Shown here piece after piece: positions 25,601 to 35,270 of a stretch of DNA of 64,000 nucleotides. This stretch comes from Bacteroidota bacterium. GTDB lineage: Bacteria; Bacteroidota; Bacteroidia; Chitinophagales; Chitinophagaceae. Under the pieces are notes generated by a model. The model was not told the origin of the DNA and ran no database searches. It worked only from the letters and a program-made list of their open reading frames with translations. The first letter of the stretch is position 1; every line of letters starts with the position of its first letter. Location: positions 310,001-374,000 of the forward strand of contig JAFDZS010000007.1 in the NCBI GenBank assembly GCA_018266775.1, read 5' to 3'. The position numbers and the translations under genes are program-made.

Positions 25601-26392
25601 ATGGATACTTTACAAAGCATCATTATTGGAATTGTTGAAGGCCTCACTGAATTCCTGCCCATATCATCTACCGGGCACATGATCATTACCGAAAAAGCTT
25701 TAGGCGTTACTGAAACCGATTTTGTAAAAGCCTTTACGGTAGCAATACAACTGGGTGCCATATTAGCGGTTGTTGTACTCTATGCAAAAAAGTTTTTTAA
25801 TTTTTCCCGCTGGCAGTTTTATGTAAAACTAATGGCCGCTGTAATTCCAGCGTTGGTATTGGGTTTTTTATTTTCAAAAAAGATAGATGCCTTTCTCGAA
25901 AGTTCACTTACGGTAGCTATTTCCATGCTGGCGGGTGGTGTAATTTTATTGTTTATTGATAATGTTTTTAAAACACATACCATCGATTCGGAGGAAAAGG
26001 TTTCTTATCCTAAAGCGGTCATCATTGGTATCTGGCAATGCCTGGCGTTGATACCCGGTGTAAGCCGCAGTGCAGCGTCTATCATTGGCGGTATGCAGCA
26101 AAAGCTCACCCGCAGTGCTGCTGCAGAATTTTCTTTTTTTCTTGCAGTACCCACTATGCTTGCCGCCACCGGTTATAAACTGCTGAAATATTATAAAGAA
26201 AGCGGTGGTTTTAAAAGCGAAGAAATTAAATTGCTGGCTATTGGTAATATTGTTGCTTTTGTAGTGGCCATGCTGGCTATAAAGTTGTTTATTGGTTTTC
26301 TCAAGAAATATGGTTTCCGTATTTGGGGTATTTACAGAATTATACTTGGCGTAATCTTATTAGTACTGATTTGGAAGGGTGTGATCAGTTAA
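25601..26392 (+). CDS. uppP: Undecaprenyl-diphosphatase (BacA type)
   Basis: This 263-residue membrane enzyme recycles undecaprenyl diphosphate to the monophosphate carrier used in cell wall and O-antigen synthesis, and confers low-level bacitracin resistance. Diagnostic blocks are GIVEGLTEFLPISSTGH with catalytic Glu and Ser, and LIPGVSRSAASIIGG. About eight membrane helices are seen. Length is normal. A terminator precedes it, so it probably has its own promoter. Confidence 0.95.
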   Translation: MDTLQSIIIGIVEGLTEFLPISSTGHMIITEKALGVTETDFVKAFTVAIQLGAILAVVVLYAKKFFNFSRWQFYVKLMAAVIPALVLGFLFSKKIDAFLESSLTVAISMLAGGVILLFIDNVFKTHTIDSEEKVSYPKAVIIGIWQCLALIPGVSRSAASIIGGMQQKLTRSAAAEFSFFLAVPTMLAATGYKLLKYYKESGGFKSEEIKLLAIGNIVAFVVAMLAIKLFIGFLKKYGFRIWGIYRIILGVILLVLIWKGVIS

Positions 26393-26407
26393 TTATTTAT
26401 ACGAAAC

Positions 26408-26463
26408 AAAAATGCGTGAGGCGTCTGACGGTTATGAACCGTCTTGACGCCTCACGCATTTTT
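26408..26463 (+). terminator. Strong terminator of uppP
   Basis: An 18-bp stem AAAAATGCGTGAGGCGTC (26408-26425) pairs with 26446-26463. An inner hairpin (GACGGTT/AACCGTC) sits in the loop. Confidence 0.85.
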
Positions 26464-26541
26464 AACAGAATTTGTTTATTCTGCTGATTAATGTTTAATT
26501 TTCAGGATAGCCTTTCCGGCTTCACCTGATAAATACAACCA

Positions 26542-27849
26542 ATGCAAACAGCATCCAAAAAAGTCATCAATGGCTGGGCCATGTTCGACTGGGCCAACAG
26601 CGTGTACAACCTGGTTATTACATCAACAATATTTCCTGCTTATTATGAAGCTGTAGCCTCTGAACGAAAAGCTGATGGTGTAGCTTATGTTCATTTTCTT
26701 GGGAGAGAATTTATTAATACCTCTTTATATAACTACGCTTTAGGTTTTGGTTTACTCATTGTTGCGCTGATTTTACCACTGCTAACTTCGATAGCTGATT
26801 ACAAAGGCAACAAAAAGCAGTTCATGGCTTTCTTTTTTACACTGGGTAGTTTAGCCTGTGCAGCATTATATTTCTTTAAAGACTTACCCACGCTTTGGGT
26901 GGGTATAAGTTTTATGATTCTTGCATGTATTTGTTTCTGGAGCAGCTACGTATTCAGTAATTCCTTTCTACCAGAAATTGCTGCCCCCGAAGACAGAGAC
27001 AAAGTAAGTGCTAAAGGATTTGCTTATGGTTATATTGGCAGTGTGATATTACAGGTTATTTGTTTTGTTTTTGTAATGAAGAATGAATGGTTTGGTATTA
27101 CAGAATCCGAGGGTTCCCGCATTTCATTTTTATTAGTAGGATTATGGTGGCTGGTTTTTGGTTATTATTCTTATTTCAGATTACCAAAACCAATCGCCGC
27201 AGGCAATGCCGCTTCAAAAAACAGTATTTTTACAGATGGGTACAAGGAATTACTTAAAGTGTGGAGACAATTAAAAGAAATGCCAGTGATTAAAAGATAC
27301 CTTGGTGCTTTCTTTTTTTACAACATGGGAGTACAAACAGTAATGCTTGCAGCAACTTTGTACGGTAAAAGTGAATTGGAAATTCCCGTGCAGAATTTAA
27401 TCATTGCCATTTTACTGATTCAATTGGTGGCTATTCCCGGTGCCTATGTTATTAGTAAATTATCAGGAAAGATCGGCAACTTCCAGGCATTGATGTGGGT
27501 AATCTTTTTTTGGGTGTTGATTTGTGTGGCTGCTTATTTTGTACCCAAGCATAACGTTATTTTATTTTACGTACTGGGTACATGTGTAGGTTTTGTAATG
27601 GGCGGAATTCAATCACTCAGCAGAAGTACATACAGCAAGCTTATGCCCGAAACAAAAGACACAGCTTCCTTTTTTAGTTTTTATGATGTTACTGAAAAGA
27701 TCGCCGTAGTAATTGGGATGTTCAGTTTTGGATATATTACTGAATTAACAGGTTCTCAAAGAGGTTCTGTTTTAGCATTAGGCCTTTATTTTGTAATTGG
27801 ATTACTGATTTTGTACACTGCTTTACGTAAACAAAAAGAATTAGCATGA
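26542..27849 (+). CDS. MFS transporter, UMF1/Atg22-like
   Basis: This 435-residue protein has 12 predicted helices. It begins KKVINGWAMFDWANSVYNLV, the signature of the UMF1 group related to the vacuolar amino-acid exporter Atg22, and has GYIGSVILQ and MGGIQSLSRSTYSKLMP in the middle and C-terminal half. Efflux of amino acids or other small molecules is likely but the substrate is unknown. It overlaps the next gene by 4 bp (ATGA), so both are co-translated. Confidence 0.88.
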   Translation: MQTASKKVINGWAMFDWANSVYNLVITSTIFPAYYEAVASERKADGVAYVHFLGREFINTSLYNYALGFGLLIVALILPLLTSIADYKGNKKQFMAFFFTLGSLACAALYFFKDLPTLWVGISFMILACICFWSSYVFSNSFLPEIAAPEDRDKVSAKGFAYGYIGSVILQVICFVFVMKNEWFGITESEGSRISFLLVGLWWLVFGYYSYFRLPKPIAAGNAASKNSIFTDGYKELLKVWRQLKEMPVIKRYLGAFFFYNMGVQTVMLAATLYGKSELEIPVQNLIIAILLIQLVAIPGAYVISKLSGKIGNFQALMWVIFFWVLICVAAYFVPKHNVILFYVLGTCVGFVMGGIQSLSRSTYSKLMPETKDTASFFSFYDVTEKIAVVIGMFSFGYITELTGSQRGSVLALGLYFVIGLLILYTALRKQKELA

Positions 27850-28721
27850 AACTCTACTCCATCAATACCGGCTATTTTAAGTTAGACGGCGGCGCCATGT
27901 TTGGCGTGGTGCCTAAAAGCATCTGGAATAAATTAAACCCTGCTGATGCCAACAATATGTGCAACTGGGCTTTGCGCAGCCTGCTGATTGAAGATGGCAA
28001 TAAACTGATTTTGGTGGACAATGGTATGGGCGATAAACAGGACGCCAAATTCTTTGGCCATTATTACCTGCATGGTGATGATACGCTGGATCAATCATTG
28101 GCAAAATATGGTTTTAGTAAAGATGACATCACCGATGTATTCTTAACGCACCTTCATTTTGATCACTGTGGTGGCAGTATTGTAAGAGATGGCGACAAAT
28201 TAATTCCAGCTTTTAAAAATGCCACTTACTGGAGCAATAAAAATCACTGGAACTGGGCGGTACACCCTAACGACAGGGAAAAAGCCAGTTTCCTGAAAGA
28301 AAATATTTTACCGATTGAACAAAGCGGCCAATTAAAATTTTTAGCCGTACAACAGAATGAATTGGGCTCAGGTATGCCACTAACACTAAACTCAACCCCG
28401 TTTGGCGCAGCCTTTTCTTTTTATACGGTAAATGGCCATACTGATGCCATGATGCTCCCTGTTGTGCAGTACAAAGAAAAAACCATTGTATACATGGCAG
28501 ACCTCCTGCCCTCTGCTGCGCACATGCCGCTGCCTTATGTAATGGGATACGATATGTTTCCCTTAACCACACTGTATGAGAAAAAAGCTTTTCTCAGCGA
28601 TGCACTGGACAAAGATTATATATTATTTTTTGAACACGACCCTGCTAACGAATGCTGCAATTTGCAAATGACCGATAAAGGCATCAGGCCAAGGGATATT
28701 TTTATGCTGGAAGATATTTGA
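27846..28721 (+). CDS. MBL-fold metallo-hydrolase
   Basis: The 291-residue protein has the metallo-beta-lactamase metal motif THLHFDHCGG (about 99-108), then HTDAM near residue 199 for a further His and YMADLLPSAAH near residue 218 with the bridging Asp. This fold often acts on lactones or other esters, as in the AHL lactonase group; the substrate is not evident. It is coupled to the MFS gene, so it may act on something the exporter handles. Confidence 0.87.
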   Translation: MKLYSINTGYFKLDGGAMFGVVPKSIWNKLNPADANNMCNWALRSLLIEDGNKLILVDNGMGDKQDAKFFGHYYLHGDDTLDQSLAKYGFSKDDITDVFLTHLHFDHCGGSIVRDGDKLIPAFKNATYWSNKNHWNWAVHPNDREKASFLKENILPIEQSGQLKFLAVQQNELGSGMPLTLNSTPFGAAFSFYTVNGHTDAMMLPVVQYKEKTIVYMADLLPSAAHMPLPYVMGYDMFPLTTLYEKKAFLSDALDKDYILFFEHDPANECCNLQMTDKGIRPRDIFMLEDI

Positions 28722-28754
28722 TTTTCGGGTAAGCGTAAGCGGTTGCAGAAAATT

Positions 28755-29555
28755 TTAATTCACTTTAATAAGCGAACTCAACGGGTAACGAAGGTTCCGG
28801 TAGCCCATCATGTCCACTTTTATACTGCCCACTGAAATCGGGCTTTCCACACGCAATAATAAATGATTGGGATCGTCACTCACCCACGCGGTCATTTTTT
28901 CACCGCCTTCAAAAATGGTTCCTTTTACCAGTAAAGGTTTAAACTTAATGGCATTGAATTTACCATAACGGGTTTTCACTTTCTCCTTGCCCATATAACG
29001 GATGTACAGGTGATACACTTCATCATCCAGAAACATATCGAAAGGAATTTTATCGTTCACTTTATAGTTATCAAAATTGATGTTGCGTGCATAATAAACA
29101 GCACTTACCACATCCTGTATGCAATTGGGTACTTTAAATACACCATTGGTGCTTACCGCGGTACCGGCGCCCTGGTTAAACGTTACATTGTTGTATTTTT
29201 TATACCCGCCTTCATCCACATTCCTGATGAATTTGTATGGAACCAGCGATCCGGTATCGATATAACTTTCATAACGGTCACGCACTTTAAAAAAGTTATC
29301 GAAGAAAGAATATGTTTTTCCTTCACCTACACAATGATATACCGCCTTTCCATTAAAACGTTCCAGCGTGGTGGTAAATGTAGCTTCACCAGCGCCGATA
29401 TAAGCGCCGAGCGTACTGTAGAAAACCTTCATGGTAACCTGTTCATCTGCCTGGAATGCCGTATTCTTTATCCCGCAAAAATCTTCATAGTTGGGCTTAG
29501 GGCTGAAACAGCATAAACCTAACACCAGTAAAAAACTCTTTGCGTAACGTATCAT
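28755..29555 (-). CDS. DUF3108 domain protein, exported
   Basis: This 266-residue protein has an N-terminal signal-like segment (SFLLVLGLCCFS). The body has EQVTMKVFYSTLG, VRDRYESYID, YNNVTFNQG and LLVKGTIFEGGEKM, which are typical of DUF3108, a periplasmic beta-rich family of unknown function. Its ATG overlaps the stop of the upstream membrane gene by 4 bp, so they are one operon. Confidence 0.85.
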   Translation of the reverse strand: MIRYAKSFLLVLGLCCFSPKPNYEDFCGIKNTAFQADEQVTMKVFYSTLGAYIGAGEATFTTTLERFNGKAVYHCVGEGKTYSFFDNFFKVRDRYESYIDTGSLVPYKFIRNVDEGGYKKYNNVTFNQGAGTAVSTNGVFKVPNCIQDVVSAVYYARNINFDNYKVNDKIPFDMFLDDEVYHLYIRYMGKEKVKTRYGKFNAIKFKPLLVKGTIFEGGEKMTAWVSDDPNHLLLRVESPISVGSIKVDMMGYRNLRYPLSSLIKVN

Positions 29556-30532
29556 TTTTCTTTTACTATTTTGATGCCCAAAATTAATATACTTCCAATT
29601 AATGCCGGTATAACCAGGTTGATGAGCCAGATGGCCAGCGCCGCACTTTCAATACCCAGTGTGTTGCTGCTGAATAATTTCATCACCTCAATACTGGCTT
29701 TTGCACGTACCGGCAATTCTAAAAAACCAATGGTGGGTGCCACTGCCATTACCAGGTAAAACACTGTAATCAACCAGAAGTTCAGTGTGTGGTCAATGTC
29801 AACATGCATCACGTTCAGCAGCAATAAGTATTGCAGCACAAATACCAGGTAACGTACCAGCGATAATGACAGTAACCTCAGCAATTGGCTTGCCGAAAAT
29901 TCATCCAGTACCTGTATATGCCGGATGATTTTATTGAAAACGGTCAACTTCTCCATTAACCCCACCAGCCAGCCCAGCCTGATGTAAAATAAAAAGAGCA
30001 ATAGTGTTCCTGAAATACTGAAATAGATCAGCACGTTGCCCCAAAAATCAGGTAAAACGGTTAAAGCGTTCGGATTGTTATGTGAAAAAAACCTTAAATA
30101 AATCAATCCTGCACAACCCATGATCATTGTGATCAATAACTGGCTGATGCTGCTCACGATGTTAAGGGAAATAGCTTTGATGCGGTGTTCTTCTTTCAGG
30201 AATAAAATTCTGCCGCCATATTCTCCAATACGGTTGGGCGTAAGCATCGTAATACTGCACCCGGCCAATACGGATTTAAATGCCCTGACTAATGAAACCG
30301 GTTGAAGGTGCAACACCAATACCTGCCACTTTCTTGCCTCAATACCCCAGTTTACCAGCATTAAAACCAGCACAATAATAAACTCACTGCTGTACCAGCT
30401 CTGTTTTACCTGCTGCCAGCGCAACGCCAGGTCATGCTGCTGCATTAACTGGCTGTACAAACTCCAGCATAACAGCACCATTATCACCGGCCCTAAAAAA
30501 TAGTTGACTAATATTTTAATACTTTTGTTCAA
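29552..30532 (-). CDS. Flippase-like membrane protein (lysylphosphatidylglycerol synthase TM family)
   Basis: This 326-residue integral membrane protein shows about eight helices and the UPF0104 blocks NWGIEARKWQVLV and LTPNRIGEYGGR, with a Pro/Gly-rich loop VAPTIGFLELPVRA later. The family is related to the membrane part of MprF and probably moves lipids or glycolipids. No lysyl transferase domain is attached. The start codon is TTG at 30532; no in-frame ATG lies upstream and MNKSIKILVNYFLGP resembles the usual start of the family. Confidence 0.82.
   Translation of the reverse strand: MNKSIKILVNYFLGPVIMVLLCWSLYSQLMQQHDLALRWQQVKQSWYSSEFIIVLVLMLVNWGIEARKWQVLVLHLQPVSLVRAFKSVLAGCSITMLTPNRIGEYGGRILFLKEEHRIKAISLNIVSSISQLLITMIMGCAGLIYLRFFSHNNPNALTVLPDFWGNVLIYFSISGTLLLFLFYIRLGWLVGLMEKLTVFNKIIRHIQVLDEFSASQLLRLLSLSLVRYLVFVLQYLLLLNVMHVDIDHTLNFWLITVFYLVMAVAPTIGFLELPVRAKASIEVMKLFSSNTLGIESAALAIWLINLVIPALIGSILILGIKIVKEK
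30520..30527 (+). promoter_or_regulatory. -7 element of ruvC
   Basis: TACTTTTG matches TAnnTTTG and lies 48 bp before the ruvC GTG. It overlaps the first codons of the divergent flippase-like gene. Confidence 0.5.
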
Positions 30533-30575
30533 TACACAATGTTACTTCAATTATCAAACAGAAAAAATTATTCGT

Positions 30576-31151
30576 GTGCCTGCTAAAAAAGCCTCTGTGA
30601 TATTAGGAATAGACCCCGGCACTCTTGTTATGGGTTATGGACTCATTAAGATTGAACTGAACAAAGTTTCGTTGCTTGAAATGGGTGTATTACAACCCGG
30701 AAAAGTAAAAGACAGTTATAAAAGGCTGAACCTTATCTTCAATACAGTCAGCGGGCTCATCACCAAATACAAACCGGATACGTTTGCTATTGAAGCACCT
30801 TTCTTTGGCAAGAACGTACAGAGTATGCTCAAACTGGGCCGTGCACAGGGCGTGGCCATCGCAGCGGCCATGCGGCATGGTGTTGAAGTAACAGAGTATT
30901 CTCCTAAAAAAGTAAAACAGTCTGTAACCGGTAACGGTAATGCTAATAAAGAACAGGTGATGAAAATGCTGCAGCAGATTTTACAGTTTAAAGAAAACCC
31001 TAAACACTTTGATGCCACTGATGCTTTAGCTGTTGCGCTGTGCCATTATTACCAGCAGAAAAATCCTGTTGCCGTTAGCGGCACTTCAGTAAAAGGTTGG
31101 GAAGCATTTATTGCACAAAACCCGGATAGAGTGAAGGTGGTGAGGAAATAA
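30576..31151 (+). CDS. ruvC: Crossover junction endodeoxyribonuclease RuvC
   Basis: From the GTG at 30576 the protein is 191 residues, near the family length of 170-190. RuvC resolves Holliday junctions with RuvAB. The catalytic acidic residues are seen in GIDPGT, FAIEAPFFGKN and HFDATDALAVALCH. The earlier frame start at 30504 is a TTG inside the flippase-like gene and would add an odd 24-residue extension. The Lys-rich tail is short. Confidence 0.93.
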   Translation: MPAKKASVILGIDPGTLVMGYGLIKIELNKVSLLEMGVLQPGKVKDSYKRLNLIFNTVSGLITKYKPDTFAIEAPFFGKNVQSMLKLGRAQGVAIAAAMRHGVEVTEYSPKKVKQSVTGNGNANKEQVMKMLQQILQFKENPKHFDATDALAVALCHYYQQKNPVAVSGTSVKGWEAFIAQNPDRVKVVRK

Positions 31152-31220
31152 ATACTGATGCAGGATACAGGAATTGGGATATAGGAATTAGGGATTAGGG
31201 CAACAACATTTCATTAACAG

Positions 31221-31228
31221 TAGTTTTG
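31221..31228 (+). promoter_or_regulatory. -7 element upstream of the histidine kinase
   Basis: TAGTTTTG matches TAnnTTTG and lies about 83 bp before the ATG at 31311. Confidence 0.45.
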
Positions 31229-31310
31229 TTTGGCTTTATTTTATTTTAGCACACCTGCTGCAATTTGTTTTATATCAAAATTTGAAGCTGTATCAGTTCA
31301 ACTAACAACC

Positions 31311-32582
31311 ATGGTCATACGCTCTAAAACTTTACGGCTTGTTATTTTGATCAGCACAGTGCTGATGGCCATCATCATTGGGTTACAGTTGTACTGGCTG
31401 CAGAAAGTATACCGTTATGAAGAAAAACAATTCAACATCAATGTTTCCAAAAGCATCCGGGGTTTGTATGATGATATGGAACTGGTAAACGATGTTTCAG
31501 ACAATGTGCAGAAAGTAGTGGAGAACCCCAAGCCTGATCTGTATCTTTTACGTATTGATTGTTCGCCATATTTAGACAGCCTTTGGCTGAACCTTAAAGC
31601 AGAGCTGACAGATTTTGATGTGTATACCGATTGCGAGGCATCAATCTACAGCCATGAAAAAAACGCCTATATCCAGGAGCAGTATATAGATCTTCCCGAT
31701 GCCTATCACGCACCAAAAGAGAAAAGTAATAACCCTTTATTACAAAGAGATTATTCCTACATCGCATTATATTTTCCGCACCGGGGAGAATATATTTTAA
31801 AGCAGATGTATTTCTGGATGGCATCCAGCGGTATTTTATTATTAGTACTTACAGCTTTTGGTGCCAGTATTTTTTACCTGTACCGCCAAAAGTTTTTGAA
31901 CGAAACACAAAAAGATTTCGTCAATAATTTCACGCATGAGTTTAAAACGCCATTGGCGGTAATAAAAATTGCAGCCGAAGTGTTGCGCCAGCCCCATATT
32001 GAGGAAAAACCTGAAAAATTTAAGAGCTATGCCACGATTGTGGATGAGCAGGCCACGCATTTACAGGGGCAGATTCAGCGCTTACTGGAAATTGCTTATA
32101 CCGACAGTAAAAAAGTACCACTGGAGAAAGAAGATTTTGATGTAAATGAACTGCTCACTCAAGCTATTACCAGCCTGCATCCTGTAATAGAACAAAAGAA
32201 TGCGCAGATCAAAACAGTTTTCTTATCCAACCCTGTTATGGTACATGCAGATAAATATTACCTGCAGCTTACTTTTATCAATCTTATTGAAAATGCCATT
32301 AAATATGCACCGCAACCACAAATAGAAATATCCACCGCGGTTGAGGGAAAATATTGCATCATCAACATTAAGGATAATGGAATTGGTATAGATAAGTCGC
32401 ACCAGAAAAAAATATTCGATCCTTTTTTCAGGGTTACCCATGGGGATATTCATACGGTAAAAGGTTTTGGTCTTGGCCTTAATTTTGTAAAGAAGGTAAT
32501 GGATGCACATGCTGCAAAAATTGAAGTACACAGTGAACCCGGTAAAGGCAGTACGTTTACCATCAGGATGGCCACCATTTAA
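31311..32582 (+). CDS. Sensor histidine kinase
   Basis: From the ATG at 31311 the protein is 423 residues. Two membrane helices (about 10-30 and 172-192) frame a periplasmic sensor domain of about 140 residues with three Cys. The dimerisation domain has the phospho-acceptor His209 in FTHEFKTPL. The ATPase part has the N-box NLIENAIKYAP, DNGIGI and FGLGLNFVKKV. No HAMP or PAS domain is seen. The response regulator gene follows 10 bp downstream, so they form one two-component pair. Confidence 0.92.
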   Translation: MVIRSKTLRLVILISTVLMAIIIGLQLYWLQKVYRYEEKQFNINVSKSIRGLYDDMELVNDVSDNVQKVVENPKPDLYLLRIDCSPYLDSLWLNLKAELTDFDVYTDCEASIYSHEKNAYIQEQYIDLPDAYHAPKEKSNNPLLQRDYSYIALYFPHRGEYILKQMYFWMASSGILLLVLTAFGASIFYLYRQKFLNETQKDFVNNFTHEFKTPLAVIKIAAEVLRQPHIEEKPEKFKSYATIVDEQATHLQGQIQRLLEIAYTDSKKVPLEKEDFDVNELLTQAITSLHPVIEQKNAQIKTVFLSNPVMVHADKYYLQLTFINLIENAIKYAPQPQIEISTAVEGKYCIINIKDNGIGIDKSHQKKIFDPFFRVTHGDIHTVKGFGLGLNFVKKVMDAHAAKIEVHSEPGKGSTFTIRMATI

Positions 32583-32592
32583 ATGAACAATC

Positions 32593-33279
32593 ATGAGCAA
32601 GGCAAAAGTATTACTGGCAGAGGATGATGTATCCCTGAGTTTTGTTATTAAAGATTACCTTTCAGATGAAGGTTATGAAGTTGTTCATTGCACCGATGGT
32701 GAAGCAGCATGGCAGAAGTTTCAGAAAAACGATTTTGAAATTTGCCTGCTCGATGTGAATATGCCATCGAGAGATGGTTTTTCCCTCGCTAAAAAAATCC
32801 GCCAGGTCAGCGATATCATACCCATCATTTTTATTACTGCAAAAAGTTTGGAGGAAGACAAGATCAAAGGTTTTCAAACCGGTGCTGATGATTACATTAC
32901 CAAACCTTTCAGCATGAAAGAACTGGTGATGCGCATGGATGTTTTTTTGCGGCGCACTAAAAAACTGCAGTTCGATAATACCGAAGAATTTATGATCGGT
33001 AAATTACGCTTTGCCTACAACGAGTTAAAAATTTATAGTGACGCCGGCAGTACCGACCTTACACAACGGGAAGCCGACCTGCTGAAATTTTTTGTAACCC
33101 ATATCAATAAAATATTAAAACGGGAAGAATTACTGCTGAATGTTTGGGGTAAAGATGATTATTTTTTAGGCCGCAGTATGGATGTGTTCATTACCAAACT
33201 GCGCAAATATTTAAAACCCGATCCTAATGTTGCGCTGGAAACTATACACGGCGTAGGTTTCAGGCTGCAGGTTAGCTGA
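32593..33279 (+). CDS. OmpR-family response regulator
   Basis: The 228-residue protein has a receiver domain (1-120) with acidic E10, D11 and D12, the phosphorylation site Asp54 in CLLDVNMPSRDG, Thr in FITAK and Lys in TKPF. A winged helix (about 130-228) with VWGKDDYFLGRSMDVFITKLR is typical of the OmpR/PhoB group. It pairs with the kinase upstream. Its target genes cannot be told. Its end overlaps the convergent HIT gene by 8 bp. Confidence 0.94.
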   Translation: MSKAKVLLAEDDVSLSFVIKDYLSDEGYEVVHCTDGEAAWQKFQKNDFEICLLDVNMPSRDGFSLAKKIRQVSDIIPIIFITAKSLEEDKIKGFQTGADDYITKPFSMKELVMRMDVFLRRTKKLQFDNTEEFMIGKLRFAYNELKIYSDAGSTDLTQREADLLKFFVTHINKILKREELLLNVWGKDDYFLGRSMDVFITKLRKYLKPDPNVALETIHGVGFRLQVS

Positions 33280-33664
33280 GGTACTGCAGTATTTTTTGTT
33301 GAGCGGCTTTTAAATCATCTGCAGTAACAGCTTGTTTATGTTTGGTAAAATTCAGGTCATTGGCACTGTTGATGGGTATTAAATGAACATGTGCATGCGG
33401 CACTTCCAATCCCACTACGCTGATGCCGCAACGGTTACAATCAAAAGCTTTTTCAATGGCATGTGCAATGGGTTTTGCAAACACCAGCAGCCTGCCCAGG
33501 TAATCATCTGGCACATCAAAAATTTTATCCACTTCAATTTTTGGCACTACCAGTACATGCCCGGGTACTAACGGTGCAATATCCAGGAAAGCAAAAAACT
33601 GTTCATCTTCTGCAATTTTATAAGAAGGAATTTGCCCTGCAATGATCTTGGAAAAAATCGTCAT
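33272..33664 (-). CDS. HIT family nucleotide-binding protein
   Basis: This 130-residue protein has the histidine triad HAHVHLIP (residues 90-97) and the family start SKIIAGQIPSYKIAEDEQFFAFLDI. HIT proteins hydrolyse AMP-lysine or AMP-amide bonds. It lies downstream of greA on the same strand but behind a terminator hairpin, so it probably has its own promoter. Confidence 0.93.
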   Translation of the reverse strand: MTIFSKIIAGQIPSYKIAEDEQFFAFLDIAPLVPGHVLVVPKIEVDKIFDVPDDYLGRLLVFAKPIAHAIEKAFDCNRCGISVVGLEVPHAHVHLIPINSANDLNFTKHKQAVTADDLKAAQQKILQYLS

Positions 33665-33691
33665 AAAAAATATTTCACTAAAGGTAAAAAG

Positions 33692-33720
33692 AAATGCCCA
33701 CCGTTATGGCGGGCATTTTC
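33692..33720 (-). terminator. Terminator of greA
   Basis: Stem AAATGCCC/GGGCATTT (33692-33699 with 33711-33718) with two further pairs inside. On the minus strand it is followed by CTTTTTACC. Confidence 0.7.
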
Positions 33721-33736
33721 TTTTCAGTTTGATTCT

Positions 33737-34210
33737 TTATATAGCGATGTCTTCTATTTTGAATTTTAATGTGCCCGCAGGTACTACCACATCCACTACA
33801 TCGCCAACCACTTTACCCAGCAAACCTTTGCCAATCGGTGAGGTTACAGAAATCTTTCCCAGCTTAAGGTCAGCTTCTTTTTCAGAAACAATCTGGTAAG
33901 TCACTTTTTTCTTAGTGCCCATATTGATCAGCGAAACTTTGGTAAGTATGCTTACTTTACTGGTATCGATGGATGTTTCATCCAAAATGCGTGCGGTGGC
34001 AATCACACCTTCCAGGTATTTGATCTTTGCTTCAAGCAAACCCTGCGCTTCTTTAGCGGCATCGTATTCTGCATTTTCTTTCAGGTCGCCTTTTTCACGT
34101 GCTTCTGCAATAGCTTTACTGGCAGCAGGCCTGTCTACAGCCTTCATTACATGCAACTCTTCTTTCATTTTTTCAAACGTCTCCTTAGTAACATAATTGG
34201 TTCCACTCAT
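33737..34210 (-). CDS. greA: Transcription elongation factor GreA
   Basis: The 157-residue protein has the long N-terminal coiled coil (about 5-75) with the acidic tip (AREKGDLKENAEYDAAKEAQ), and the C-terminal FKBP-like domain with SPIGKGLLGKVVGDVV. GreA rescues stalled RNA polymerase by promoting transcript cleavage through the secondary channel. Length fits exactly. Confidence 0.95.
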   Translation of the reverse strand: MSGTNYVTKETFEKMKEELHVMKAVDRPAASKAIAEAREKGDLKENAEYDAAKEAQGLLEAKIKYLEGVIATARILDETSIDTSKVSILTKVSLINMGTKKKVTYQIVSEKEADLKLGKISVTSPIGKGLLGKVVGDVVDVVVPAGTLKFKIEDIAI

Positions 34211-34232
34211 AACTTTTCTTTTTAGTGAAGAG

Positions 34233-34268
34233 AAAAAAAATACAACGCCCCAGGTGACCAGAGCGTTG
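34233..34268 (-). terminator. Terminator of the D-2-hydroxyacid dehydrogenase
   Basis: Stem CAACGC/GCGTTG (34243-34248 with 34263-34268), with more pairing inside (GGTCACC). On the minus strand it is followed by TATTTTTTTTCTC. Confidence 0.75.
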
Positions 34269-34294
34269 CATGTATTGCAAAAATAATAAAAATT

Positions 34295-35227
34295 TTAGAT
34301 TCCGAGTTTTTCCAGCACCACGGCGCTCATTTTATAGAAAGCCTCGTGGGAATAGCCTGCTATATGTGGTGTAACGATCACATTGGGCTGAGCCGTTAAA
34401 AAATTCAGCTGTTCCTGTTCTGCCGCTGTATATGCAGACAGTTTTTCGTTTTCCAGTACGTCCAGTGCAGCACCTGAAATGTTATTTTCTTTAAGCGCAT
34501 TGATCAATGCAGCAGTTTCCACTACTTTACCACGTGATGTATTGATGACATAAGGCTTTTGCTGCAGGGCATTAAAAAAAGCAGTATTGGCAATATGGTG
34601 TGTCTCATTGGTCAGCGGCACATGAAAACTCACCACATCGGCATAACGGCAGATTTGTTCCATGCTGGCTTCTTTAATAAAACCTGATGCAAAACCAAAT
34701 TGATAACGGTCGTAAGCCAGTACAGTTACATTAAATGCCGACAATAGTTTTGCAAAACTGCTGCCTGTATTTCCATAGCCCACAATACCCACTGTTTTGC
34801 CGCTAAGTTCGGTTCCCCTGTTGGCATCCCTGATCCATTCCCCTTTTCTCACTTCCTGCTGGCTGCTGTTTATTTTATGCATTAACCCCAGCAACATCCC
34901 CAGGGCCTGTTCGGCCACTGCATTGCGGTTGCCTTCGGGGCTGCTTACACATATAATGCCTTTTGATTTTGCATAATCTGTATCTATCAATTCCATGCCA
35001 CTGCCCAGGCGGCCAATCCATTTCAATTGCCCTGCGGCGTCCAGTATTTTTTTATCTATCGAAAGCCTTGTGGTTACTATCAGCCCTTCCGCCTCCGGTA
35101 CCAGCTGCAGCAACTCTTCATAAGTTATTGCAGGGAGATAGCGGACGGTATACCCCTTTTTCTCCAGTGTTGCTGGCAAATACTCATGTACTTTAGCGGT
35201 TATGATAACGATGCGGCTGGTGTTCAT
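34295..35227 (-). CDS. D-isomer-specific 2-hydroxyacid dehydrogenase (PGDH-like)
   Basis: This 310-residue protein has the NAD-binding GYGNTG (about 150) after the N-terminal substrate part, and the catalytic Arg in NTSRGKVV, Glu in DVLENEKL and His in TPHIAGYS. It lacks the ACT domain of full-length 3-phosphoglycerate dehydrogenase. Likely an oxidoreductase in serine synthesis or related hydroxyacid metabolism, but the exact substrate is open. A terminator follows its stop. Confidence 0.87.
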   Translation of the reverse strand: MNTSRIVIITAKVHEYLPATLEKKGYTVRYLPAITYEELLQLVPEAEGLIVTTRLSIDKKILDAAGQLKWIGRLGSGMELIDTDYAKSKGIICVSSPEGNRNAVAEQALGMLLGLMHKINSSQQEVRKGEWIRDANRGTELSGKTVGIVGYGNTGSSFAKLLSAFNVTVLAYDRYQFGFASGFIKEASMEQICRYADVVSFHVPLTNETHHIANTAFFNALQQKPYVINTSRGKVVETAALINALKENNISGAALDVLENEKLSAYTAAEQEQLNFLTAQPNVIVTPHIAGYSHEAFYKMSAVVLEKLGI

Positions 35228-35270
35228 TATGATAAAATATTTCTATCTTCCAGCAAAATTAGCTGGCTTT

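Noticed and set aside
28871..28890. CACTCACCC stretch within the DUF3108 gene resembling the REP core
   Set aside because: It lacks the inverted partner and lies in a well-supported coding frame.
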